This document shows, in pieces, positions 26,313 through 35,642 of a DNA stretch of 64,000 nt; the first letter of the stretch is position 1; each line of letters opens with the position of its first letter. Origin of the DNA: Chondrinema litorale (GTDB lineage Bacteria; Bacteroidota; Bacteroidia; Cytophagales; Flammeovirgaceae); NCBI RefSeq assembly GCF_026250525.1, contig NZ_CP111052.1, forward strand, positions 124,001-188,000, given 5' to 3'. The translations under genes and the position numbers were made by a program. The notes under the pieces were generated by a model. It was given only the letters and a program-made list of their open reading frames with translations. It was not told the origin of the DNA and searched no databases.

Positions 26313-26425
26313 TTTTATTTTAATTGAAAAATTAGACTAAATAGTGGGTTAATAAACTTGCTTAGTAATTGATTTTCAGAGAATTATATTCATTATTAAA
26401 TTTTATAAAAATTATAAGAAAAATC

Positions 26426-27025
26426 TCAAAGTCGAAATGATTCTTTAATTTTTTTATTCTCTTTTACATCATGACTTATTATGGTGGCTCTCAATTTTTT
26501 AATGGCTATTGTCAATTGATTTTCTACCGTTTTTTTCGAGATGTTTAATAGCTCTGCTACTTCATCGTATTTCATCCCATCATCTTTAATAAGTTTATAT
26601 ATCATTTGACACCTAGTGGGAAGTGCTTGAATGGCCAAATTTATTTTAACAAATAATTCCTGCTCAATCATCTGGTGTTCAGGACTATTATTTTTTAGAT
26701 GATAAGTGTAAGTATTTTTATCTGTAATAGAAGTAGTTAGTGTTTTCACTTTTCTACAATGATCTATCGAGAGATGTTTCGCTTTTAAATAGATAAAACT
26801 GTTAAACTTTTTAATGCCAGTTAAGCTTGCTTTATGTTTCCAAAGATAAACAAATACCTCTGATACAACCTCCTCTGCAATCTCTTGATTACCAACTATA
26901 TAAGTAGTGTATTGTAACAATCCCTGATAGTAAAAATCAAATATTATTCGAAAAGATTTTTGACAAGCCCGTTGTTGAACATTTAGTAGTAATGACCGTA
27001 TTGGTAACCTCTTATCTGAGTGCAT
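26426..27025 (-). CDS. ECF RNA polymerase sigma factor
   Basis: A 199-residue sigma-70 family protein of ECF type. Region 2 is at about 20-90 (FRIIFDFYYQGLLQYTTYIVGNQEIAEEVVSEVFVYLWKHK) and region 4 at about 125-185 (LPTRCQMIYKLIKDDGMKYDEVAELLNISKKTVENQL). It is the partner expected for the FecR and STN-type SusC to its left, and would drive the polysaccharide locus. It is now boxed in by two IS1595 copies: one cuts it from fecR and one lies 355 bp upstream of its start. Whether it is still expressed together with its anti-sigma factor is unknown. Confidence 0.93.
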   Translation of the reverse strand: MHSDKRLPIRSLLLNVQQRACQKSFRIIFDFYYQGLLQYTTYIVGNQEIAEEVVSEVFVYLWKHKASLTGIKKFNSFIYLKAKHLSIDHCRKVKTLTTSITDKNTYTYHLKNNSPEHQMIEQELFVKINLAIQALPTRCQMIYKLIKDDGMKYDEVAELLNISKKTVENQLTIAIKKLRATIISHDVKENKKIKESFRL

Positions 27026-27371
27026 AGTTAAAAGGGAGTGATATTAATAAGCTAGTGTCCAGCTTAATGTATTTTCATATAAAGGCTGAATGTAAGAAAT
27101 ACTGTTAAAAAACAAAACTGTTTATCTCTTTATTTAATGAAAACATTACCCTATTGAAGGTATTAGTTTCACTATGCGTAAAATTCTTTATCAGGTTTAG
27201 CTAATCCTTTTAATGAATTTAATTGCAAACTCTTTTAATTAAATACAATGTATACCTAACTTACACACTTGGTATGAGTTATTATAGTTTATTTAAAGTA
27301 CTTTTTGCGCAAAAAATTAAATACTTATATATATGTATTTATGAAATAATAAATTATTATCCTCTATATTT
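27026..27371. other. AT-rich upstream region of the ECF sigma gene, no gene
   Basis: About 346 bp of AT-rich DNA between the sigma start and the left target duplication of IS1595 copy 2. No open frame with coding character and no clear TTTG / TAnnTTTG promoter could be made out; the native promoter of the sigma gene should lie here. Confidence 0.4.
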
Positions 27372-27379
27372 TAATATAA

Positions 27380-28393
27380 AATGATTATCCGTAAAGCTAC
27401 CACAAAGTAAATAGGGTATGGTCTGCGCTTCGAAATTAGCTCAAAAACAGGTCATTATGGATAGTATTATTGAATTCATGGAAGCGTACCGCAATGAGCA
27501 GGTATGCCGTGAGCGTTTCAAGGAAATCAGGGATAAAGCAGGTGTTTGTTGCAAGAAATGCGGTAGCCAAGAGCATTACTGGCTAAATAGCAAGCAGATG
27601 TACCAATGCAAGTCATGCAGTTTTAGGACAGGCCTCCGCAGTGGCACCATCATGGAAGCTTCCAAACTTCCGTTTCGCTACTGGTTCGTTGCTATCTGGC
27701 TGATGGGCTGTAGCAAGAAAGGTTCTTCTGCCTGTAATGTGCAGAGGCAGCTCAATCATAAGCGCTATGAACCTATCTGGGCAATGATGCACAAAATACG
27801 CTCTGCGATGGGCCAACGGGACAACCACTACTTGCTGGGAGGCAATATTGAGGTAGACGAAGGGTTCTTTGAAACACTAGTACCCGAGGGGCAGAAGGAA
27901 GAGGAGAGAAAGCGGGGAAGGGGGAGCCAGAAGCAGACCATGGCGATGGTCTTTGCACAGACAGAGGTGGTGCTACAGCCTAAAAAACACCGCCCTTCTA
28001 AAAGGTGCAAGTATTTCAAAATGGCTGTATGCGCTGATTTTACAGTAGAAACTGCTAGAAATACGATTACCCGGCATGTTGCCCAGAATGCCAAGATGAT
28101 TACAGATGGCTATTCAACCTATCAGTCACTGGCAGGAGAGTTCGAGATGGATGTGGAAAAAGTGCCCTCAAAACAGGCCCATATCAAACTACCTTGGGTA
28201 CATACAGCCATTGGGAATGCAAAGAAAGTCCTACAAGGGATATATCAGCATACAAGGCCAGGGTATCTACAGAATTATCTAGATGAGTTCTGTTACAAAC
28301 TCAATAGAAGATACTTTGAAAATGATATTTTTGACAGAATATTAATTGCTTGTACGCTCAATTGAGCTTGTGGTAAGAATACGGATAATCATT
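27380..28393 (+). mobile_element. IS1595-family insertion sequence, copy 2 (intact)
   Basis: 1014 bp with the same 14-bp terminal inverted repeats as copy 1 and a perfect 8-bp target duplication TAATATAA at 27372-27379 and 28394-28401. It is in the same orientation as copy 1, exactly 2081 bp away, and the two enclose the sigma-factor gene. The near-identity of the copies means that one derives from the other very recently. Confidence 0.95.
27457..28365 (+). CDS. IS1595-family transposase (intact)
   Basis: 302 residues from the ATG at 27457, chosen because the third IS1595 copy in this window starts at the equivalent MD; the open frame reaches 13 codons further upstream. The N-terminus has a zinc ribbon (CCKKCGSQEHYW and MYQCKSCSFRTGLRSGTI), followed by LPFRYWFVAIWLM and the ISXO2-like DDE catalytic region with VDEGFFET, ITDGYSTY and LPWVHTAIGNAKKVLQGIYQ, ending in the C-terminal NYLDEFCYKLNRRYF motif. 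All key parts are present, so this copy should be active and could also move the defective copy 1. Confidence 0.93.
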   Translation: MDSIIEFMEAYRNEQVCRERFKEIRDKAGVCCKKCGSQEHYWLNSKQMYQCKSCSFRTGLRSGTIMEASKLPFRYWFVAIWLMGCSKKGSSACNVQRQLNHKRYEPIWAMMHKIRSAMGQRDNHYLLGGNIEVDEGFFETLVPEGQKEEERKRGRGSQKQTMAMVFAQTEVVLQPKKHRPSKRCKYFKMAVCADFTVETARNTITRHVAQNAKMITDGYSTYQSLAGEFEMDVEKVPSKQAHIKLPWVHTAIGNAKKVLQGIYQHTRPGYLQNYLDEFCYKLNRRYFENDIFDRILIACTLN

Positions 28394-28477
28394 TAATATA
28401 ATAATCCATCACTAAACCTACTCCCCACCAAAGCATTTTTTTACAAACCTACTTCAATGGGGTTTTAGGTTATAAAA

Positions 28478-29392
28478 TTACTGATGCAATTTTCTTTCTC
28501 TTAAATATTCTAATAAAGCTTCTGGTCGGTCGGTCATAATTGCATTGGCTCCATTATCGATTAACCAACCCCAAGCAGCATCCGGACCTTCCAAAAGCAT
28601 CATCTCGTCTGTATGGCCGGCACAAAGCTCATCCCAAAGCGCAATTGAAAGTACAGTAATGCCTTTTTTATTCATTTCTTTGATTAATTTAAAAACAGGT
28701 GACTCTGTATTATCAAAAAGCATTTCGTAACCAAAAGGTGATAATCCCTCATTATATTCCTTTACATAGCCTTCAATATCGGGTAGGTCATACCATATCT
28801 TCGGCATGTAAACTATAGAATCTAATAAGCTGCCATATTTTCCTCTCATTACTGATAATGGATCGTTTCCTTTAAGAATAGCTTGTCTTACCGTACCTGT
28901 TTTCACTAAAATATCATAAGCTTCTTGTACAGTTTCTCCTTCGGTTTTATCCAGATTCACCATAATTTTACCTTTGGCCAAACTCATTACTTCTTCTAAA
29001 GTCGGCACTTGCTGGCGCGAACCTCTCGAACCACAAGCAGATTTTAATCTTAATGCTTTGATCTCTGCCAAAGTTAAATCACTTACTTTACCTTTTCCAT
29101 TGGTAGTTCTGTTTACTGTTTTATCATGCATACATACCAAATGTCCATCTTTGGTTTTACGAACATCAATTTCGACAACATCTACACCTAAATCTATACA
29201 GCGTTGTACCGCCATTAATGAATTTTCTGGTGCATATCGCCAATCTCCTCGGTGTGAAACTACCAAGATATTATCTTTTGATGGATGCTGTAATTTTTCT
29301 AAAATCAGACTTGCATTACTTTGCTGTGCAAATACATTTAGCTGTAAAAAGTTAAGCAGAGCTATTAATAAAAGTAGGTTAATTTTCTTCAT
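28478..29392 (-). CDS. Secreted glycerophosphodiester phosphodiesterase family protein
   Basis: A 304-residue protein with a signal peptide (about 1-23, ending FAQ). The GDPD barrel signature is complete: His47-Arg48-Gly49 in VVSHRGD, Glu74 and Asp76 in VVEIDVRKT, and His89 in CMHDKTVNRTT, then GKGKVSDLTLAEIKALRL. The family splits glycerophosphodiesters (deacylated phospholipids, or polymers such as teichoic acids) into glycerol phosphate and an alcohol using a metal ion. It lies 61 bp after a SusD gene, so it belongs to the ECF/FecR/SusCD operon to the right and probably processes what that pump imports. Other GDPD-fold activities are possible. Confidence 0.9.
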   Translation of the reverse strand: MKKINLLLLIALLNFLQLNVFAQQSNASLILEKLQHPSKDNILVVSHRGDWRYAPENSLMAVQRCIDLGVDVVEIDVRKTKDGHLVCMHDKTVNRTTNGKGKVSDLTLAEIKALRLKSACGSRGSRQQVPTLEEVMSLAKGKIMVNLDKTEGETVQEAYDILVKTGTVRQAILKGNDPLSVMRGKYGSLLDSIVYMPKIWYDLPDIEGYVKEYNEGLSPFGYEMLFDNTESPVFKLIKEMNKKGITVLSIALWDELCAGHTDEMMLLEGPDAAWGWLIDNGANAIMTDRPEALLEYLRERKLHQ

Positions 29393-29453
29393 TATAATTT
29401 CAATTATTGTAAAAAAATCGGGATGACGATTGCCATCCCTTGGTTCATAAATT

Positions 29454-30857
29454 TTAGTAACCCGGATTTTGTGTAATTGCCGGATCAGTATCGATCTGAG
29501 ATTGTGGAATTGGCATCAACAAATCATTTTGATCTATGCTAATATTGATTCCTTGGCTCGAAAACCAATCGTTCATAACAGAAATTGCTTTACCTGTTCT
29601 CACTAAATCAAACCAACGGTGCCCTTCCGAAACCAATTCTAGCCTTCTTTCCATTTCTATAGCTTCTCTAATTTCGTCTTGTGAGTTAGATGATATTTCG
29701 GAAATACCCGCTCTCTCTCTCACTAAATTCAAGTTATTTAATGCCGCTCCTGTCTCACCCAATTCGTTTTGGGCTTCAGCTAACATCAATAATACATCTG
29801 CATATCTTAACACAATTACATTACTACCACCATCACTCGGTTCGCCAGAAGGTTCTTTCAATTTTTTAGAAAAAGGAATTCCTTCACTTGTAACACCCAT
29901 AAAAGCCTGAAATCTTTTATCATTTTCTTCATAAAGATTATACAAACTCACGGTTGGTAGATTATGACCTTTCGCACCACTTATAGTACCTGATGGAGAA
30001 GTTTGCTGAAACATGTTGCTTCCTTCATCATTACCATTTAAGCCACTGGCAAATTGAATATCAAAAATGATCTCTGCATTGTTTTCACTTTCCAACTCAA
30101 ATATTTCAGCAGGTTCTGCTAATAGTGTATGCTGTCCAGAATTTTTTACTTCGCTTAAAACAGATACCGCTTCGCTATAATTTTGCAATGTAAGATGCAC
30201 TTTGCCTAATAATGCTTGCGCTGCCGTTTTTCTAATTCTACCCGTTTCTGGCTGAGTTGTTGGTAAATTCTGAATGGCTGATTCTAAATCTGAAATAATC
30301 TGGGTATATACCTGATCTGCTGCTGTTCTTTCTTGCCCAAAGTAATCATTTGGGTTAGTTGTTTCTTCAGTAACGAGTGGTACATCTCCGTATAAGCGTA
30401 CTAGATTAAAATAAAGAATGGCTCTTACAAACTGCATTTCACCTAATCGAGATGCTTTTACAGTCTCATCTTCAAAAGGAACTTCTGCTATTCTATTAAT
30501 TAAAGTATTTGCTCTCTGTATTCCCTGATAAGACTGTTTCCAGATATTCGTAATTAATGAATTTGTAGTTATGGTAGTAAATTCATCAAGTTGACCGTAG
30601 TTACCACCATCGTTTGCCGGCACTTCGTCAAAAGTATTATCAGAAGGAATTTCGCCGATAATTGGAATGTATAATCCATATAAACTACCTGCTTGTAACT
30701 TGGCATAAACACCAATTACTGCTTCTTCTATTTCAGTTTCTGTATTATAAAAGTTGCTTGCAGATTTGTCTGTTATTGGGTCTTGATACAGTTCATCTTC
30801 ACAAGATGCCAATAACCCAAAAATTGCTATTAAAATAAATATGTGAATGTTTTTCAT
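29454..30857 (-). CDS. SusD/RagB family nutrient-binding lipoprotein (GDPD locus)
   Basis: A 467-residue SusD-like protein with a lipoprotein signal (GLLASC) and the typical EDELYQDPITDKSASNFYNTE start. The helix signatures include LGEMQFVRAILYFNLVRLYGDVPLV, TAAQALLGKVHLTLQNY, LRYADVLLMLAEAQNELG, MERRLELVSEGHRWFDLVRTG and the end LLMPIPQSQI...QNPGY. It is in the smaller SusD class and pairs with the SusC 7 bp upstream. Confidence 0.93.
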   Translation of the reverse strand: MKNIHIFILIAIFGLLASCEDELYQDPITDKSASNFYNTETEIEEAVIGVYAKLQAGSLYGLYIPIIGEIPSDNTFDEVPANDGGNYGQLDEFTTITTNSLITNIWKQSYQGIQRANTLINRIAEVPFEDETVKASRLGEMQFVRAILYFNLVRLYGDVPLVTEETTNPNDYFGQERTAADQVYTQIISDLESAIQNLPTTQPETGRIRKTAAQALLGKVHLTLQNYSEAVSVLSEVKNSGQHTLLAEPAEIFELESENNAEIIFDIQFASGLNGNDEGSNMFQQTSPSGTISGAKGHNLPTVSLYNLYEENDKRFQAFMGVTSEGIPFSKKLKEPSGEPSDGGSNVIVLRYADVLLMLAEAQNELGETGAALNNLNLVRERAGISEISSNSQDEIREAIEMERRLELVSEGHRWFDLVRTGKAISVMNDWFSSQGINISIDQNDLLMPIPQSQIDTDPAITQNPGY

Positions 30858-30864
30858 GATGATT

Positions 30865-33800
30865 TTATTTTAAGGTGATGTTGGTACCAATAATGAAAGA
30901 TTGAGCGATGGGATGATTATCTCTAGCATAACCAGCTTGCAGAATATCACTTGTGGTTGCATCTGGATTAAAGCCTCTGTAATCTGTTATGGTAAATACA
31001 TTGTTTGCAGAAACATACAAACGCAGTCTTTGCAGACCCAAACGATCTATCATTTTATTGGGCAAAGTATAACCTAACTGCAATGATCTCAATCTCAAAT
31101 AATCACCATCTTGCATGTAAATATCTGCGGCACGCGTGTTTTTTCTAGCCGAAGAAAAGTTACCCATGTTAGGTTGAGCATAGTAACCATCTGGATTGTG
31201 ATCTGGGTGATATCGATTGTCGAAATAATGTTGAGTTGGAACACCAAAGCCTTCACCTGTTTCAGTAATTACACCTTGATCGTAATTGTAAATTGTTCTG
31301 CCTGAAATACCGTTTAGCGCAAAGCTAAAGTCGAAGTTTTTGTACGCAAAGGAGCTACTAAAACCATAAAAGAATTTCGGTGCATACGTACCTCTTGAGG
31401 TTTGATCTAACTCATCAATTACACCATCGTTATTAATATCTTTTACAATATAATCTCCGGGAATGGTGCCATCTAAATGCGCCGATTGCTCAATTTGATC
31501 TTCTGTTTTATAAACTCCGTCGATCTCATAAGAAAAAATCTCTGAAATAGGGCCGCCGATTCTGGTAATCCAAGCTGCTCCGTTTTCACTTTTCTTGATT
31601 TCTTCTTGGCCATCTCCTAAAGCTAAAACTTCGCTCTTATTTGTAGTAAAATTGGCAGAGGCATTCCATTTAACAGGTCCAAGGTTAATCTCAGTTCCTG
31701 ATAATTCGATCTCTATACCTGAGTTTTTTACCTCTCCAATATTTTGTAAAGAATAGCTATAGCCTGATTGTTCTGGCACTGGTACTTCTAACAATAAACC
31801 GTTTGTAGTAGTAGTGTAATAATTAGCAGAAAGGGTAAACTGATTTAAAAATCCTAAATCTACTCCTATATTAATCGACTCACTTGTTTCCCAAGAAAGC
31901 GCTGAATTAGGAGAAGTAGTTGCAGCAAAACCCGGTATTAGCTCGCCTCCAAATGTATAATTATCAGACTTAACCAAAGCTTTAGAATCATAAGCACCAA
32001 TTTGATTGTTTCCTGTTTTACCCCAAGATGCTCTTAGCTTTGCATAAGTCAATACATCAGACTTTGGAATAAATGTTTCGTTGGTTAATATCCAGCCAGC
32101 AGAAACAGAAGGGAATTGCCCCCATTTAGAATCATCTCCAAATCTGGAAGAACCATCTCTTCTTAATGCTACTGCTAATTGATATTTTGATTTGTAGAAA
32201 TACTGGAATCTACCAAACCAAGAAACCTGAGTCCACACATATCTATAAGTATCAAGTGAATGAGAACTAGCTCCTGCCACATTGGTAATATTATCATCTG
32301 GTATGTTGGTACCAGATATTGTAGACCTATGCCCTTGTTCTTTTTGGAAAGAATAACCTGCCAATGCGTCGATTTCATGATCACCAAATGAGTTGTAATA
32401 ATTGGCTGTATACTCATTAAGGAAGTTTGTAACTCTTACATTTCTTTCACTAGTAGTGGCTTCATCTGGTGCTGGAGCTCTATAATGTCCAATATAAGAT
32501 GGATCATAATAGTCATAAAAATCATTTCGATAATCAATACCAACTAATGCTTTTAACTCAAGACCATCAATAGGTTTTACTGTAAGGTAACTATTACCAA
32601 AAGTTCTGAACTTATATTTTAAATCCTTTATAATATTAGCATAAGCTACTGGATTTTCCTGTAAAGCACCGTCTTCTGGCGTATTCTCATTTAATTGCTC
32701 GCTGATGTTTAAAGTACCATCTTCATTATATACAGCAAAAAATGGATAACTGGTATAACTAACTGCAACTGGGTCTGAACTCCAATTACCAGAATCTGTA
32801 TCTTTTAGTTTTGAATACGAAGGGCTCAAGTTTATATTAAAATCTATCCGATCTGATAGTTTTGTTTTTAACTTCAAATTGGCAGTAAATCTTTCTAATC
32901 CAGTTCCTATTGCAATACCATCTTGGTTAAAGTAGCCACCAGAAACATAATAATCTGAGTTTTTAGTTTTACCAGAAATCGAAGTATTAATACTCGTCAT
33001 CATGGCACGGTCAAATATTTCGTCTAACCAATCGGTATTAGTAAGTCCAGATTCACCAGCAAGGTATGGATCGATGTAATGTAATCTCAATTGTCTTTTA
33101 CTTGCACCTTTTTCAATTCTCGTTGCTCTGTCGTCTTCTATGCTTCTATTCACAGGGTCTTTAGATACATAGCCGTAATCTCTCGCTTCTGTAAAATACA
33201 TGGCGGCATCATATGCATCTACATATTCCACTTTATCGGCTCTTTGCTGAAAACCAGTATAAGCATCAATTGAAATAACTGGTTTTTCTGAGTCTCCCCT
33301 TTTGGTTGTGATTAAGATTACTCCATTACTAGCTCTTGAACCATAAATGGCCGCAGATGCCGCATCTTTCAGCACATCTACTTTTTCAATATCATTTGGA
33401 TTAATAGAACTCAATGTAGAACCTTCACTCAAAGGAACACCATCTACCACTACCAAAGGATATGTACCTGCGGTTAACGTACCAGTACCTCTAATTACAA
33501 CTTGGGCATCATAACCAGGTTGTCCGCCAGTTTCGTTGATAAGCACACCAGATAATTTACCAGCTAGTTGCTGCTCAAAATTAGAAGTAGAATACTTCTG
33601 CAACTCATCTGATTTTGTGCTTGAAATTGCACCATTCACCTTTGCTTTAGACTGTGAACCATAACCGATTACCACAATTTCGTCTAGCTCTGAGGTTTCT
33701 GTTTCAAGTGCTACATCTATTTGCGATCTATTCCCTATTTCAATTTCGGATGTAGCATAACCGACAAATGAAAATAATAGCTTTTCGGCTGTTTCTGGTA

Positions 33801-34326
33801 TATCTAACCTATATGCCCCATTAATATCTGTAATAGAACCAATATTTGTCCCTTCTAATAAAACAGTAACACCCGGAAGTGGCTCACCTGTAGTAGCCTC
33901 CGTTACTTTACCAGTAATCCTTTTTTCTTGTACATTTAGCTCCTCAATAACCAAGTTCTTGTTTAATGTACTCTTTGTTACAACTATCTGATTATTGATC
34001 CTTTTAAACTCTATATCGTATTCGTTAGCAATTTTTTGAAGCAGATTTTTAAGGTTTTCTTCATTTACAGATACAGAAGTTTTTCTTTTAGCAGGAATCT
34101 TTTTCTTAAGATATGAAAAACGGAAATCAGTTTTTGTTTCTATTAAAGTAAAAAGATCTTCTAAACTCACATTATCAGCGCTTAGAGAAATGTTTACATT
34201 CTCCAACCTTTGACTGTTAGCAGGTTCAGCAGCCATTAACAGGGTAGTTAATGCACACTGAATAATAAAACTATATAGTGTGTACTTAGTCATGGCATAT
34301 ACTGCCTTTAATAAATTATTTTTCAT
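30865..34326 (-). CDS. SusC/RagA TonB-dependent transporter with STN signalling domain (GDPD locus)
   Basis: A 1153-residue transporter with a signal peptide, STN domain (about 42-98: VNISLSADNVSLEDLFTLIE), CarboxypepD-reg-like domain (about 135-215: ITGKVTEATTGEPLPGVTVLL), plug (about 218-330: IVVIGYGSQSKAKVNGAISS, RGTGTL, SNGVILITTKRG) and a large barrel. It forms a pair with the SusD at 29454 and should report ligand to the FecR encoded 187 bp upstream. Sequence similarity to the other two SusC proteins of the window is limited, so it is an independent system with its own ligand. Confidence 0.94.
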   Translation of the reverse strand: MKNNLLKAVYAMTKYTLYSFIIQCALTTLLMAAEPANSQRLENVNISLSADNVSLEDLFTLIETKTDFRFSYLKKKIPAKRKTSVSVNEENLKNLLQKIANEYDIEFKRINNQIVVTKSTLNKNLVIEELNVQEKRITGKVTEATTGEPLPGVTVLLEGTNIGSITDINGAYRLDIPETAEKLLFSFVGYATSEIEIGNRSQIDVALETETSELDEIVVIGYGSQSKAKVNGAISSTKSDELQKYSTSNFEQQLAGKLSGVLINETGGQPGYDAQVVIRGTGTLTAGTYPLVVVDGVPLSEGSTLSSINPNDIEKVDVLKDAASAAIYGSRASNGVILITTKRGDSEKPVISIDAYTGFQQRADKVEYVDAYDAAMYFTEARDYGYVSKDPVNRSIEDDRATRIEKGASKRQLRLHYIDPYLAGESGLTNTDWLDEIFDRAMMTSINTSISGKTKNSDYYVSGGYFNQDGIAIGTGLERFTANLKLKTKLSDRIDFNINLSPSYSKLKDTDSGNWSSDPVAVSYTSYPFFAVYNEDGTLNISEQLNENTPEDGALQENPVAYANIIKDLKYKFRTFGNSYLTVKPIDGLELKALVGIDYRNDFYDYYDPSYIGHYRAPAPDEATTSERNVRVTNFLNEYTANYYNSFGDHEIDALAGYSFQKEQGHRSTISGTNIPDDNITNVAGASSHSLDTYRYVWTQVSWFGRFQYFYKSKYQLAVALRRDGSSRFGDDSKWGQFPSVSAGWILTNETFIPKSDVLTYAKLRASWGKTGNNQIGAYDSKALVKSDNYTFGGELIPGFAATTSPNSALSWETSESINIGVDLGFLNQFTLSANYYTTTTNGLLLEVPVPEQSGYSYSLQNIGEVKNSGIEIELSGTEINLGPVKWNASANFTTNKSEVLALGDGQEEIKKSENGAAWITRIGGPISEIFSYEIDGVYKTEDQIEQSAHLDGTIPGDYIVKDINNDGVIDELDQTSRGTYAPKFFYGFSSSFAYKNFDFSFALNGISGRTIYNYDQGVITETGEGFGVPTQHYFDNRYHPDHNPDGYYAQPNMGNFSSARKNTRAADIYMQDGDYLRLRSLQLGYTLPNKMIDRLGLQRLRLYVSANNVFTITDYRGFNPDATTSDILQAGYARDNHPIAQSFIIGTNITLK

Positions 34327-34395
34327 AAATTTGAATGTTTTGATAAGTCCCGACCATTAAGTTTCAGGACTTGATTGAAACTTTGATTAATTGTT

Positions 34396-34466
34396 TGAGA
34401 GTGGTACTGCCATACTTAAACTCTCAGCAAAAAAATTTTAGGAGCGCCCCTGCCAGGGCGTTTCTT
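34396..34466 (-). terminator. Hairpins between fecR and susC of the GDPD locus
   Basis: CGCCC (34445-34449) pairs with GGGCG (34456-34460) around CTGCCA; on the minus strand it is followed by CTCCTAAAATTTTTTT, a good terminator shape. A second stem TGAGAGT (34396-34402) with ACTCTCA (34420-34426) lies just beyond it. The place matches the hairpin between fecR and susC in the other ECF locus. Confidence 0.6.
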
Positions 34467-34512
34467 TTTTAGAAATATTACTGCATAGGCAAATTCATTT
34501 CAGGTTAAAAAA

Positions 34513-35562
34513 CTATTTACTTTTTAGAATTACTTTTTCTATTTTCTTGCTGTCAGATATTATTTCGTACTCGATGTTTCCGACACTGCTCAATACATCT
34601 AGTACTGTCCAAAGTGGTAAATCATTAAAGTTTGCTCTAATCTCATATGATTTAATCCGCTCATTTTCAAACTCAAATTGCACATCGTAGTAGCGGGAAA
34701 GTTTTTGGGTCACTTCCATTAGAGATACTCCAGCGAAAACAAATTCATTTTTCTGCCAACCTATAGTAGCGGCACTGTCAAAAGACATTACTGTTACTTT
34801 TTCGTTTTTTTTCTCAAACAAAAACTGCTGCATGGGTTTCAACATTTCTTTTTGCTTGTTATCCGCCTTACCAACACTCACTTTTCCTTCTATTAGCGAA
34901 ACAGATATGGATTTGTCTTCTGGGTAAGCATTTACATTAAATGATGTGCCCAATACTTTGGTCTCAATATTTGCTGTATGAACTATAAATGGCTTTTGAG
35001 GATTATGTGCCACTTTAAAATAGGCTTCTCCTTCCAAATAAACTTCTCTGAGTGTATCAGAAAAAACTGTGGGATATTTTACTTTACTCGCTGCATTTAA
35101 TACGATGCTTGTACCATCGCTAATGGTTATTTCTAACTTCTGCCCTTTAGCTGTTTTTTTTTCTTTCCATGTAGTTTCCTCAGCTATGCTTTTAACAGGC
35201 TGGTTAATAAAATTGTAGACTACAAAACCTGAAATAAATAACAAAGTAATTACTGCTGCATATTTAAGTATCGGATTAATAGATACATGTTTTGGAGCTT
35301 TTCTAGTTTGTATATTTTTAAGCGAATTAGCCTCTAATTTCTCCAGCTTTTCTGCCAACAATTTTTTTCCTCTTTCTTTTGAAAAAGTTTCTCTACTAAG
35401 CTTTTTAGACTCTTGTTTCCATTCTTTAGAAATCCATACAAACCATTCTTGATATTCCTGTTTTTCTAACAGAATATTTAATTGATCTATTTCTTCTTGT
35501 TCTGCTTCATCGGACAAAAAACGCGTTGCCAACTTTAAAAAATTTTCTTTATCCTGATCCAT
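34513..35562 (-). CDS. FecR family anti-sigma factor (GDPD locus)
   Basis: A 349-residue FecR homologue: a cytoplasmic N-terminal domain (1-95) rich in charged helices, one membrane helix at about 100-119, and the periplasmic FecR domain (about 135-345: KGQKLEITISDGTSIVLNAASKV, GEAYFKVAHNPQKPFIVHT, LGTSFNVNAYP). It follows the ECF sigma gene by 80 bp in the same direction, as is normal in Bacteroidota. It should release the sigma factor when the STN domain of the SusC downstream meets its ligand. Confidence 0.93.
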   Translation of the reverse strand: MDQDKENFLKLATRFLSDEAEQEEIDQLNILLEKQEYQEWFVWISKEWKQESKKLSRETFSKERGKKLLAEKLEKLEANSLKNIQTRKAPKHVSINPILKYAAVITLLFISGFVVYNFINQPVKSIAEETTWKEKKTAKGQKLEITISDGTSIVLNAASKVKYPTVFSDTLREVYLEGEAYFKVAHNPQKPFIVHTANIETKVLGTSFNVNAYPEDKSISVSLIEGKVSVGKADNKQKEMLKPMQQFLFEKKNEKVTVMSFDSAATIGWQKNEFVFAGVSLMEVTQKLSRYYDVQFEFENERIKSYEIRANFNDLPLWTVLDVLSSVGNIEYEIISDSKKIEKVILKSK

Positions 35563-35642
35563 GTCTTTATTAATTTCATCTTACAGACAGGCACTAAAAT
35601 AAAATTCTGCTAGTCGGTTTATTAACTTTATGTTAAGTGTAT

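Noticed and set aside
25299..28401. A single composite transposon carrying the sigma gene as cargo
   Set aside because: Each IS copy has its own perfect and different 8-bp target duplication, so they inserted separately into an existing sigma/fecR region; future joint movement is possible but not shown.
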